NCBI GenBank assembly: GCA_963682025.1
Contig: OY821517.1
Coordinates: 231,115,603-231,179,602 of the forward strand
DNA: 64,000 nucleotides
Direction: 5' to 3'
Source of the DNA: Cordilura impudica
Taxonomy: Eukaryota > Arthropoda > Insecta > Diptera > Scathophagidae
Under the pieces are notes generated by a model. The model ran no database searches and was not told the DNA's origin. It saw only the letters and a list, made by a program, of their open reading frames with translations. This document shows positions 12,167 through 22,132 of the stretch, piece after piece. The position numbers were made by a program, and so were the translations under genes. Position 1 is the stretch's first letter, and each line of letters starts with the position of its first letter.

Positions 12167-12348
12167 CAACTTTTGTATTCATAACACTCAGACGGACGGA
12201 CGGACATCGTTTAATCGACTCAGAAAGTGTTTTTGAGTCGATCCGTATAATAAAAGATGGATAAAGGTCCAATATTTTTGGCAGTTACAAACATCACCTC
12301 AAACTAAATATATCCAAACCACATAGTGGACAACTTTTGTATTCATAA
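12167..12348 (+). mobile_element. Helitron-like (DINE-1 type) repeat fragment
   Basis: Contains ACGGACGGACGGACATCG, an imperfect hairpin (TCGACTCAGAAAGTG...TTGAGTCGA) and AAACCACATAGTGG, all shared with the fuller copy at 32,011-32,430. Both element ends are missing. An 18-bp direct repeat, CAACTTTTGTATTCATAA, flanks it at 12167-12184 and 12331-12348. Confidence 0.7.
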
Positions 12349-12923
12349 ATTTTGCAGAAAATATCTAATCTTGGGTCAGAAAAATTGTTCTGGTGCACAC
12401 GGGCGGAAACTGGCGGGTATATAATGGGGTATAGGAGTATAGGGGAGGGTTCGGACTATAGAAGAGTGGAAGATTTTTTCTGACTGCTTTTGACTGGCAG
12501 GAGTTATGCTCTATTAAGTAGGAGATTTTCGGAAAATTTTGACCTTTTTTAAAATTTTTTTTTTTTTTTAAATCGGAATGACTCAGTGATTTTACATTTT
12601 TAACATTAATAGTATGGAAGCCACAAAATTATACAAAATTTACTTCACTTCAAAATCTTTTAAATCAAAAAAGTTACAGTCATTCAAAAATAAAAATTTA
12701 CAAAGAAATTTTTAATTTTAGCAAAATACTGAGAAAGCCCATTTTCGAAGACCCTGTTCGCTGTGATATAGTTGAGATAGAGTCGCAATTTTTTGGCTCC
12801 CGAGGTTTACTAGTCTTTACTTTCAAATGAATAACATAACTTTAAAATCGGTAACAAAAAAAAAATGATTTTTGACCGCCTTCTCAAAATATGGTCCACT
12901 GTGCGTCGCCAAAAATCATTTTT
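12349..12923. other. Unclassified AT-rich DNA
   Basis: No ORF supported. It holds a GC-richer patch (about 12,390-12,470, GGGGTATAGGAGTATAGGGG) and AT-rich stretches. It precedes the leader of the plus-strand Transib-like copy and may be part of it. Confidence 0.4.
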
Positions 12924-13071
12924 TTAAAACACCTTTTAAAAGGGGTTAGGATCTGGTTTTTTTATGCTTCAAAAAGTGGTAATAAAAGATAAAAAATTGT
13001 ATTTAACATAATAGCAAGAAAGAGTATTTATAATAATGTTTCCACAATTATTATTCATTACAGTTTGAACA

Positions 13072-13760
13072 ATGGCTAAGTACTGTTATAGAGATCTCGC
13101 TGATATTTATTTTCAACAAAAAGATGTATACGATATAATTTTGCACCTACTGAGCAACAATTTTTTTAAGAATTGTAACCTGCATAAAATTGAACTACAC
13201 AAAGAAAAATTCACAACAACAAAAAAAAATATTTTAAAAAACGGTACATTGAATGCTCTCATAGCAAGGCAGATATGTACAAACGTCACCAAGGCTGGAT
13301 ATTAAAGGAACTTATTTTTGAGAGTTCATCTACAACTGCCAACGAAAGTGGAAAAAAGGGTCGACCAGCAAAACCAATTGATGGATGTAGTGAAAGATCT
13401 CGAAGGCGCAAGCAGGAGAACATCAATGAAGAAATTTCTCAAAGAATTATTAAGGATTCATTTTTGCACCAAATTCAACTAACACAAAATAAGAAAAATA
13501 AAATCGAAATAATTTAAAAAATAGTAGAAGCGAGCCCAAGGCGCACAAAGAGGATTTTGAAAAGCATTTCTACACCAACTGAAGATAAGAAATTTACTCC
13601 AGAAGCAGTGTTCGCCATATATTTGGATTTGAAGTTGACCAAAAGTCAATATAAGGAATTGCGGAAGCGAACCAATGAAAATAATTGTGGGATTTTTCTA
13701 GAGTATCGAGATTTAGTTTCTGCCAAAAAAAGAATGCTTTCCTTCACAATCTGCTATTAG
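13072..13760 (+). pseudogene. Transib/RAG1-like transposase, N-terminal part
   Basis: Starts at ATG 13072 (MAKYCYRDLADIYFQQ), shifts frame at about 13,275-13,305, meets TAA at 13,515 and runs on in that frame to 13,760. The middle is basic (GRPAKPIDGCSERSRRRKQ), a likely DNA-binding stretch. The last part, EAVFAIYLDLKLTKSQYKEL, matches the conserved N-terminal block L-x-L-T/S-x-x-Q-Y-x-x-L-R of Transib-like proteins. The catalytic part is absent on this strand here; its C-terminal end is seen only in the inverted piece at 11,230-11,532. Confidence 0.55.
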
Positions 13761-14251
13761 TATCACTTCAAGTTCAACAGAAATAAAATTGCAAGACGAG
13801 GAGCGGAAAGATCATTCATTGGTACAAACCTCAATTCGGATTCACCAGAAAAGACATGACCGAAAATATGGACAGATTGATTAAAGATGAGTCAGTAGAG
13901 TATTGGAAATTGGAAAAAACAAACACTACTACAACACTCGAAAAAATTCTTGCATCGAAGCGAAAAAGGAGCAGGGATGCCCTAATATTTTATAAATCCC
14001 GGCCAAGACTTCTATGTGGGGCACTCACAGGGTAGTATGTGTGCAATTACATCCTTTAAAAAAATGCATTTGGCTGAAGATAAAATGTCCAGATATTGCC
14101 CGGAGGACGATGAAACCATGTAACGTATACTGGCAAAATCTCCAGCGTTTGCATATCCATATAAGAGTTGGCAACCCCAACTAAATATACAAATAGGCTT
14201 TTTCAATAAATTAAATAATAATAAATAATGATAGCAATTTTATAAAATACA
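13761..14251. other. Decayed remainder after Transib-like N-terminus
   Basis: Short coding-like text continues in changing frames (SITSSSTEIKLQD near 13,765, QDFYVGHSQGSMCAITSFKK near 14,005-14,070) but is broken too often to define a gene. Confidence 0.35.
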
Positions 14252-14431
14252 ATGAATAAAGCCCGTCGCAGCATTAAAAACAACCATAAACTATGTGGCT
14301 ATTGTAAATTTGAGGTAAAAGAAGAGGAAGATGACTTTATTGAGTGCGACAAGTGCATAAAAATATATCACGTATTTTGTACAACTTTAGACAAACTTTT
14401 TAATGAATTCTTTTTTATTGTTTTAATTTAA
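14252..14431 (+). pseudogene. PHD-finger ORF, likely LINE ORF1 N-terminus
   Basis: A 59-residue frame from ATG 14252 to TAA 14429. Cysteines and histidine at residues 15, 18, 32, 35, 40 and 43 (CGYC, CDKC, YHVFC) give the first part of a PHD zinc finger. Such fingers begin ORF1 of some APE-type LINEs in insects, and an RT fragment follows 130 bases later. The second half of the finger is missing and the frame runs into T-rich DNA. A host chromatin gene fragment is less likely in this setting. Confidence 0.55.
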
Positions 14432-14563
14432 TTAATTTAATTTTTGATTTGTTAATTTAATTTTTCCCCATTTTTAATTGTTGTATAAGTATGATTCAAT
14501 TTTGGTTTCATTTAAACCTATTTTATTATTTTTTATACATATATATATTTTTATTTAATTGAT

Positions 14564-14923
14564 GTGGCAGAAGATATTCGTGGATGTATTGGTGATGGTG
14601 ATATACGTTTTCTTGTTCTGCTGGATCACTCTAAAGCATTTGACACGGTAGACCACAATGTTTTGTGTATGAAACTATCAACAATGTTTAATTTTTCGTC
14701 CTCGTCTACCAAACTTATTTATTCATATCTTACTGAACGTTTTCAATCTGTATTTCCTAACAACATAAATTCTCGTGCTTTACCTGTAACAAAGGGCGTA
14801 CCTCAAGGTCCAATTTTAGGTCCGCTTCTTTTTACTCTATATATTAAAGACCTAATTAAACAACTATCATATTGTAAGATTAACCTGTATGCGGACCTGT
14901 ATGCGGACGATGTACAGATATAA
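14564..14923 (+). pseudogene. LINE reverse transcriptase fragment
   Basis: About 119 codons of non-LTR RT: LLDHSKAFDTVDH (motif A with catalytic Asp), GVPQGPILGPLLF (motif B) and LYADDVQI (motif C). The text LYADLYADD comes from a 12-bp tandem duplication, CTGTATGCGGAC at 14885-14896 and 14897-14908. It is truncated on both sides with no flanking LINE sequence besides the PHD-like piece upstream. Jockey/CR1-type by style. Confidence 0.9.
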
Positions 14924-15416
14924 AGGTAAGGAAAAAAGTATATGGTACAGGTGACTAATTGAAAGATCTTTTTTAGAATTATTTTAAGCTTTGAGTTAAT
15001 ACCTTTTATAGTTTCTATAGACAGGTAAAAAAAAATTCCCGATAAATTTTAAGTATTAATTATTTTTCTTTATTTAATAATAAAAAAAATAAGAAACTTC
15101 AGTGTGAAATATATATATGGTACAAACTAAATTAAAAGAGAAGATAATAAAAAATTAACAAAATTCATACAAACTAATGGTGTTTTCTTTTCTGAAATAA
15201 AATGTTACACCTTTATTATGTACATTTTTTTAATGTTTACCCCACACTTTTAAGATGTCGCATTTTTAATGGTCAGAATAGAACATAAAATCACAACTTT
15301 GTAAAACTTTTTTCAATGAACAGCTGTTTTTTGTTGACATTTTTCTTGAATATATTTCAACAAATAAACACAAGAAGCCAAAGCCAAAAGTAGAAATATA
15401 AATACTAACAATTAAA
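14924..15416. other. AT-rich DNA upstream of the trihelix-like ORF
   Basis: No coding signal. A run of A/T separates the RT fragment from the ORF at 15,417; AACAGCTGTT at 15,319 is a short palindrome. It could include the promoter of the downstream mini-gene. Confidence 0.4.
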
Positions 15417-15995
15417 ATGGAAATAGAAATGGAAAATTTCGAACATTTAATGTTTAACAATGATAGTGATGAGAGCCTAAGTAATAGTAAAACAGTGCAG
15501 TGTAAGTATATGAAGAAAATCATATAAAAATTATAATAATGTATAAATATAACTATTTTTTTAGTTTGGACAGATGGAGAGATCCGGCTGTTACTGGAAC
15601 TATACGGAAACTATATGCCAGTAATTGGGCCAATGAAAAAACAAAAAATGAGAATAGGTATATTTTATGGAACATCTTTCAAAATGTGTAATTTTGTTAA
15701 TCGATTTGCGGGTTTAAAGCTACTGTCGAAGTTAAAATTGCTAATTAATTTTTTAATAAAAATTCATCGACAGGCATTAATTATAAATTTTTATTGATTT
15801 TTAAAAAATTAAATCTAAGATAATGATTCTGAATAAGAAATAACATCATATCAATATTTAACTACGACAGTAACTTTAAACCCGCTCTTCGATGCACAAA
15901 ATTACACATTTTGAAAGATGTTATTTATGATAATAATTTGTTTCTATTTTAATGCAGTACATTGTGTATCAAAATTTATTGAAAACTTTTTTTAA
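15417..15995 (+). CDS. Putative three-exon trihelix/Myb-like mini-gene
   Basis: Predicted exons: 15417-15501, 15565-15657, 15958-15995 (71 residues). Exon 1 ends before GTAAGT (donor at 15502), intron 1 ends in a T-run plus TTAG (15564), intron 2 starts GTATAT (15658) and ends TTTTAATGCAG (15957). All three join in one frame ending at TAA 15993. The start of exon 2 encodes WTDGEIRLLLELYGNY, the typical opening of Myb/SANT-like trihelix DNA-binding domains, as found in PIF/Harbinger accessory genes and fly transcription factors. Only the first helix or so is present, so it is a fragment or a very short gene. A palindromic MITE sits in intron 2. Splicing is inferred. Confidence 0.4.
15670..15923. 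mobile_element. Palindromic foldback MITE
   Basis: About 66-bp imperfect terminal inverted repeats (left from GAACATCTTTCAAAATGTG, right its complement) enclose about 125 bases. TTTATG flanks both ends (15664-15669 and 15924-15929), a candidate 6-bp target duplication. It lies inside the predicted second intron of the trihelix-like gene. Confidence 0.7.
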
Positions 15996-16087
15996 TATAT
16001 AATTATTTTTATGAATTGAAGCCAAAACTATAAGTTTATGTAAATAGATGTTTGTTTTTATTATGTTAATTTTTTTATAAATAATTA

Positions 16088-16525
16088 TGTTGAACCCAGT
16101 TCAACTGTATATTAATTTGTTTTTTTTTTTTTTTTGTTTTCAAAAGATCTCATATTTTCTTATTGTTTAATTTGATTCAATGAATTTTTTTTGAGTGTAC
16201 AAATTTGTTAAGTTTTTTTTTTGATTAATTTGAGTGGACATGAAGTCCTATGAAAAATTGCCATTTTGAATTGTTTCTCTTTTTAACGAAGAGTTGAGTT
16301 TATTTTTCTTATATACTTTTTCCTTTTTTTATATTTTCTTTAAAACCCCTCATGGTTTAGTTTTAAGTCTGTTATATTTAGAACTCCAAAGAGAAAACAG
16401 CAAGAAGCTGTAATAAATTGTAAACCTCATTTTTTAAGAAAACGTTCCTGGATTTTTTTTTTTATTTAACTTTCTTGGAAAGTAATCTTGGCGAGGGTCA
16501 ACACACGGACTAACCCACATGAACA
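16088..16525 (+). repeat. BEL/Pao LTR, copied by the tandem duplication
   Basis: Identical by eye to 21695-22132, the 5' LTR of the BEL/Pao element; its last 170 bases also match the 3' LTR remnant at 29507-29678. It starts TGTTGAACCCAGTTCAAC and ends GAACA. It is not an independent insertion: it is the left end of the element as copied in block A. Confidence 0.75.
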
Positions 16526-17000
16526 TTTGGTCCTTCGAACAGTCCTAGAAGACTAGGATTAGATTGATCCGGTGGAAATTTGTCCACTATTTGACTTCGG
16601 CAGCTGTTTGCAACAAACAACAGTTCCAAGATGCAGGCAAGAGGTCTGTTACGTAACATTGGTGTCTTCATCGTGCATCACGTGCTAGTGAAGAAGACGT
16701 CATCTAAGGCTTTACGTGTGCATCCAGTCACAATAAAGTAAAAGTTCATCCCGGCACAAAATTATAGAAGTGCATCCCGGCACAAGAAGGAAGAAGTTGA
16801 TTTTGTCACTACAAAGTCTCTAAGACAAACACAACAATAAGTGGAAAAATTGATTGGGTATGTACAGTGTATGAAATATATTTTGTGCGATTGCTCAATT
16901 TCTCTGTACAAAAATTGTGTTAAAACTCCAAAAAAATCCACTTTAAACAAAAAATATATTTAATTAATAACCATAACCTTAAAATATAATGTTAAGGTCA
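16526..17000 (+). other. BEL/Pao leader fragment, copied by the tandem duplication
   Basis: Begins TTTGGTCCTTCGAACAGTCC, a primer-binding-site-like start, and contains the repeated phrase CATCCCGGCACAA at about 16,748 and 16,772. It stops at 17000, the duplication junction, about 1.1 kb before where gag would begin. Confidence 0.65.
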
Positions 17001-17276
17001 TTAGTACAACATCTGAACATTTTCCTTGTGTTGTGCTCGCGAAAGAATCTGTAGTCTTTGTTCCTTTTTTCTTGCGCTTCTTCAGATAGATCTCCTATTG
17101 GTAGCATATTGTTTTGAATTATTTGCTCCCCATGGTACAAAATTTTATGAACTGTGGTTGGTATATACCTCCAAGAGTATTTTTCATTATAAAGTATAGC
17201 ATCGTATTATTACATCGTCTACATCATTTCGTTGAAAATAAATATCTGCCAGATCTCTGTAACAGTACTTAGCCAT
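17001..17276 (-). pseudogene. Transib/RAG1-like deletion derivative, truncated by duplication junction
   Basis: Copy of 11393-11668. The last about 54 codons, after the catalytic Glu motif, are lost at the junction, so only N-terminus plus the LSEEAQEKRNK region remain. Confidence 0.6.
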
Positions 17277-17349
17277 TGCACAAATTGTAATGAATAATAA
17301 TTGTGGAAACATTATTATAAATACTCTTTCTTGCAATTATGTAAAATAA

Positions 17350-17568
17350 AAATTTTTATCTTTTATTACCACTTTTAGAAGCATAAAAAACCCACACCCT
17401 AACCCCTTTTAAAAGGTGAAGCATACCTGCTCATATCTTTAAGGGCTATGTCGCAATAGTTTTTTTCAATATTTACAAATTTTTATCTTTTATTACCACT
17501 TTTAGAAGCATAAAAAACCCACACCCTAACCCCTTTTAAAAGGTGAAGCATACCTGCTCATATCTTAA
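17350..17568. repeat. Pair of 127-bp-spaced direct repeats, copy B
   Basis: Same as 11742-11960, offset 5608. Confidence 0.75.
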
Positions 17569-17774
17569 ATTGTTATTTAAATTGTTTCCCATTTTGACAG
17601 GTATTTAAACTATAAAACTCTAATTCAGACTATTAATGTTTTTGAAAGATACCTATGTAAATGTACCTGTAACAATTAAGCGCATTTTATCTCAACCCTT
17701 TTTTATAAGTATATAAAAACTCCTGACAACTCTACCGACATGCAAAAAAATACACCGCGGTGCACCGGTACGAC

Positions 17775-17956
17775 CAACTTTTGTATTCATAACACTCAGA
17801 CGGACGGACGGACATCGTTTAATCGACTCAGAAAGTGTTTTTGAGTCGATCCGTATAATAAAAGATGGATAAAGGTCCAATATTTTTGGCAGTTACAAAC
17901 ATCACCTCAAACTAAATATATCCAAACCACATAGTGGACAACTTTTGTATTCATAA
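17775..17956 (+). mobile_element. Helitron-like fragment with 18-bp flanking repeats, copy B
   Basis: Same as 12167-12348, including both CAACTTTTGTATTCATAA repeats. Confidence 0.7.
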
Positions 17957-18679
17957 ATTTTGCAGAAAATATCTAATCTTGGGTCAGAAAAATTGTTCTG
18001 GTGCACACGGGCGGAAACTGGCGGGTATATAATGGGGTATAGGAGTATAGGGGAGGGTTCGGACTATAGAAGAGTGGAAGATTTTTTCTGACTGCTTTTG
18101 ACTGGCAGGAGTTATGCTCTATTAAGTAGGAGATTTTCGGAAAATTTTGACCTTTTTTAAAATTTTTTTTTTTTTTTAAATCGGAATGACTCAGTGATTT
18201 TACATTTTTAACATTAATAGTATGGAAGCCACAAAATTATACAAAATTTACTTCACTTCAAAATCTTTTAAATCAAAAAAGTTACAGTCATTCAAAAATA
18301 AAAATTTACAAAGAAATTTTTAATTTTAGCAAAATACTGAGAAAGCCCATTTTCGAAGACCCTGTTCGCTGTGATATAGTTGAGATAGAGTCGCAATTTT
18401 TTGGCTCCCGAGGTTTACTAGTCTTTACTTTCAAATGAATAACATAACTTTAAAATCGGTAACAAAAAAAAAATGATTTTTGACCGCCTTCTCAAAATAT
18501 GGTCCACTGTGCGTCGCCAAAAATCATTTTTTTAAAACACCTTTTAAAAGGGGTTAGGATCTGGTTTTTTTATGCTTCAAAAAGTGGTAATAAAAGATAA
18601 AAAATTGTATTTAACATAATAGCAAGAAAGAGTATTTATAATAATGTTTCCACAATTATTATTCATTACAGTTTGAACA

Positions 18680-19368
18680 ATGGCTAAGTACTGTTATAGA
18701 GATCTCGCTGATATTTATTTTCAACAAAAAGATGTATACGATATAATTTTGCACCTACTGAGCAACAATTTTTTTAAGAATTGTAACCTGCATAAAATTG
18801 AACTACACAAAGAAAAATTCACAACAACAAAAAAAAATATTTTAAAAAACGGTACATTGAATGCTCTCATAGCAAGGCAGATATGTACAAACGTCACCAA
18901 GGCTGGATATTAAAGGAACTTATTTTTGAGAGTTCATCTACAACTGCCAACGAAAGTGGAAAAAAGGGTCGACCAGCAAAACCAATTGATGGATGTAGTG
19001 AAAGATCTCGAAGGCGCAAGCAGGAGAACATCAATGAAGAAATTTCTCAAAGAATTATTAAGGATTCATTTTTGCACCAAATTCAACTAACACAAAATAA
19101 GAAAAATAAAATCGAAATAATTTAAAAAATAGTAGAAGCGAGCCCAAGGCGCACAAAGAGGATTTTGAAAAGCATTTCTACACCAACTGAAGATAAGAAA
19201 TTTACTCCAGAAGCAGTGTTCGCCATATATTTGGATTTGAAGTTGACCAAAAGTCAATATAAGGAATTGCGGAAGCGAACCAATGAAAATAATTGTGGGA
19301 TTTTTCTAGAGTATCGAGATTTAGTTTCTGCCAAAAAAAGAATGCTTTCCTTCACAATCTGCTATTAG
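18680..19368 (+). pseudogene. Transib/RAG1-like transposase N-terminal part, copy B
   Basis: Same as 13072-13760 with the same frameshift and stop, so the damage predates the duplication. Confidence 0.55.
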
Positions 19369-19859
19369 TATCACTTCAAGTTCAACAGAAATAAAATTGC
19401 AAGACGAGGAGCGGAAAGATCATTCATTGGTACAAACCTCAATTCGGATTCACCAGAAAAGACATGACCGAAAATATGGACAGATTGATTAAAGATGAGT
19501 CAGTAGAGTATTGGAAATTGGAAAAAACAAACACTACTACAACACTCGAAAAAATTCTTGCATCGAAGCGAAAAAGGAGCAGGGATGCCCTAATATTTTA
19601 TAAATCCCGGCCAAGACTTCTATGTGGGGCACTCACAGGGTAGTATGTGTGCAATTACATCCTTTAAAAAAATGCATTTGGCTGAAGATAAAATGTCCAG
19701 ATATTGCCCGGAGGACGATGAAACCATGTAACGTATACTGGCAAAATCTCCAGCGTTTGCATATCCATATAAGAGTTGGCAACCCCAACTAAATATACAA
19801 ATAGGCTTTTTCAATAAATTAAATAATAATAAATAATGATAGCAATTTTATAAAATACA

Positions 19860-20039
19860 ATGAATAAAGCCCGTCGCAGCATTAAAAACAACCATAAACT
19901 ATGTGGCTATTGTAAATTTGAGGTAAAAGAAGAGGAAGATGACTTTATTGAGTGCGACAAGTGCATAAAAATATATCACGTATTTTGTACAACTTTAGAC
20001 AAACTTTTTAATGAATTCTTTTTTATTGTTTTAATTTAA
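19860..20039 (+). pseudogene. PHD-finger ORF, copy B
   Basis: Same 59-residue frame as 14252-14431, with CGYC, CDKC and YHVFC. Confidence 0.55.
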
Positions 20040-20171
20040 TTAATTTAATTTTTGATTTGTTAATTTAATTTTTCCCCATTTTTAATTGTTGTATAAGTAT
20101 GATTCAATTTTGGTTTCATTTAAACCTATTTTATTATTTTTTATACATATATATATTTTTATTTAATTGAT

Positions 20172-20531
20172 GTGGCAGAAGATATTCGTGGATGTATTGG
20201 TGATGGTGATATACGTTTTCTTGTTCTGCTGGATCACTCTAAAGCATTTGACACGGTAGACCACAATGTTTTGTGTATGAAACTATCAACAATGTTTAAT
20301 TTTTCGTCCTCGTCTACCAAACTTATTTATTCATATCTTACTGAACGTTTTCAATCTGTATTTCCTAACAACATAAATTCTCGTGCTTTACCTGTAACAA
20401 AGGGCGTACCTCAAGGTCCAATTTTAGGTCCGCTTCTTTTTACTCTATATATTAAAGACCTAATTAAACAACTATCATATTGTAAGATTAACCTGTATGC
20501 GGACCTGTATGCGGACGATGTACAGATATAA
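20172..20531 (+). pseudogene. LINE reverse transcriptase fragment, copy B
   Basis: Same as 14564-14923, including the 12-bp duplication that yields LYADLYADD. Confidence 0.9.
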
Positions 20532-21023
20532 AGGTAAGGAAAAAAGTATATGGTACAGGTGACTAATTGAAAGATCTTTTTTAGAATTATTTTAAGCTTT
20601 GAGTTAATACCTTTTATAGTTTCTATAGACAGGTAAAAAAAAATTCCCGATAAATTTTAAGTATTAATTATTTTTCTTTATTTAATAATAAAAAAATAAG
20701 AAACTTCAGTGTGAAATATATATATGGTACAAACTAAATTAAAAGAGAAGATAATAAAAAATTAACAAAATTCATACAAACTAATGGTGTTTTCTTTTCT
20801 GAAATAAAATGTTACACCTTTATTATGTACATTTTTTTAATGTTTACCCCACACTTTTAAGATGTCGCATTTTTAATGGTCAGAATAGAACATAAAATCA
20901 CAACTTTGTAAAACTTTTTTCAATGAACAGCTGTTTTTTGTTGACATTTTTCTTGAATATATTTCAACAAATAAACACAAGAAGCCAAAGCCAAAAGTAG
21001 AAATATAAATACTAACAATTAAA

Positions 21024-21602
21024 ATGGAAATAGAAATGGAAAATTTCGAACATTTAATGTTTAACAATGATAGTGATGAGAGCCTAAGTAATAGTAAAAC
21101 AGTGCAGTGTAAGTATATGAAGAAAATCATATAAAAATTATAATAATGTATAAATATAACAATTTTTTTAGTTTGGACAGATGGAGAGATCCGGCTGTTA
21201 CTGGAACTATACGGAAACTATATGCCAGTAATTGGGCCAATGAAAAAACAAAAAATGAGAATAGGTATATTTTATGGAACATCTTTCAAAATGTGTAATT
21301 TTGTTAATCGATTTGCGGGTTTAAAGCTACTGTCGAAGTTAAAATTGCTAATTAATTTTTTAATAAAAATTCATCGACAGGCATTAATTATAAATTTTTA
21401 TTGATTTTTAAAAAATTAAATCTAAGATAATGATTCTGAATAAGAAATAACATCATATCAATATTTAACTACGACAGTAACTTTAAACCCGCTCTTCGAT
21501 GCACAAAATTACACATTTTGAAAGATGTTATTTATGATAATAATTTGTTTCTATTTTAATGCAGTACATTGTGTATCAAAATTTATTGAAAACTTTTTTT
21601 AA
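21024..21602 (+). CDS. Putative trihelix/Myb-like mini-gene, copy B
   Basis: Same three predicted exons as 15417-15995 (offset 5607): 21024-21108, 21172-21264, 21565-21602. One base differs in intron 1 near the acceptor (AACAATTTTTTTAG instead of AACTATTTTTTTAG); the predicted protein is unchanged. The BEL LTR starts about 90 bases downstream. Confidence 0.4.
21277..21530. mobile_element. Palindromic foldback MITE, copy B
   Basis: Same as 15670-15923, flanked by TTTATG on both sides. Confidence 0.7.
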
Positions 21603-21694
21603 TATATAATTATTTTTATGAATTGAAGCCAAAACTATAAGTTTATGTAAATAGATGTTTGTTTTTATTATGTTAATTTTTTTATAAATAATTA

Positions 21695-22132
21695 TGTTGA
21701 ACCCAGTTCAACTGTATATTAATTTGTTTTTTTTTTTTTTTTGTTTTCAAAAGATCTCATATTTTCTTATTGTTTAATTTGATTCAATGAATTTTTTTTG
21801 AGTGTACAAATTTGTTAAGTTTTTTTTTTGATTAATTTGAGTGGACATGAAGTCCTATGAAAAATTGCCATTTTGAATTGTTTCTCTTTTTAACGAAGAG
21901 TTGAGTTTATTTTTCTTATATACTTTTTCCTTTTTTTATATTTTCTTTAAAACCCCTCATGGTTTAGTTTTAAGTCTGTTATATTTAGAACTCCAAAGAG
22001 AAAACAGCAAGAAGCTGTAATAAATTGTAAACCTCATTTTTTAAGAAAACGTTCCTGGATTTTTTTTTTTATTTAACTTTCTTGGAAAGTAATCTTGGCG
22101 AGGGTCAACACACGGACTAACCCACATGAACA
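21695..22132 (+). repeat. 5' LTR of BEL/Pao element
   Basis: Starts TGTTGAACCCAGTTCAAC, ends GAACA. The start is set by the ATTA duplication; only the last 170 bases can be checked against the 3' LTR. Confidence 0.7.

Larger units (their letters stand above)
11393..17000 (+). repeat. 5.6-kb tandem duplication, copy A
   Basis: Repeated at 17001-22607 with an offset of 5608 bases on the left part and 5607 on the right. I see one A-run length change (near 15,080 versus 20,690) and one substitution (near 15,552 versus 21,160). The junction shares TCA (11390-11392, 16998-17000, 22605-22607), a 3-bp microhomology. The block contains fragments of several elements and the 5' end of a BEL element. 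Confidence 0.95.

Noticed and set aside
12084..12272. 62-codon minus-strand ORF, repeated at 17692-17880
   Set aside because: It runs through the ACGGAC microsatellite and palindrome of a Helitron-like fragment; repeated only because the block is duplicated.
15266..15523. 85-codon minus-strand ORF (again at 20873-21130)
   Set aside because: Low-complexity L/I/S-rich translation of AT-rich DNA, opposite to the better supported trihelix exon 1.
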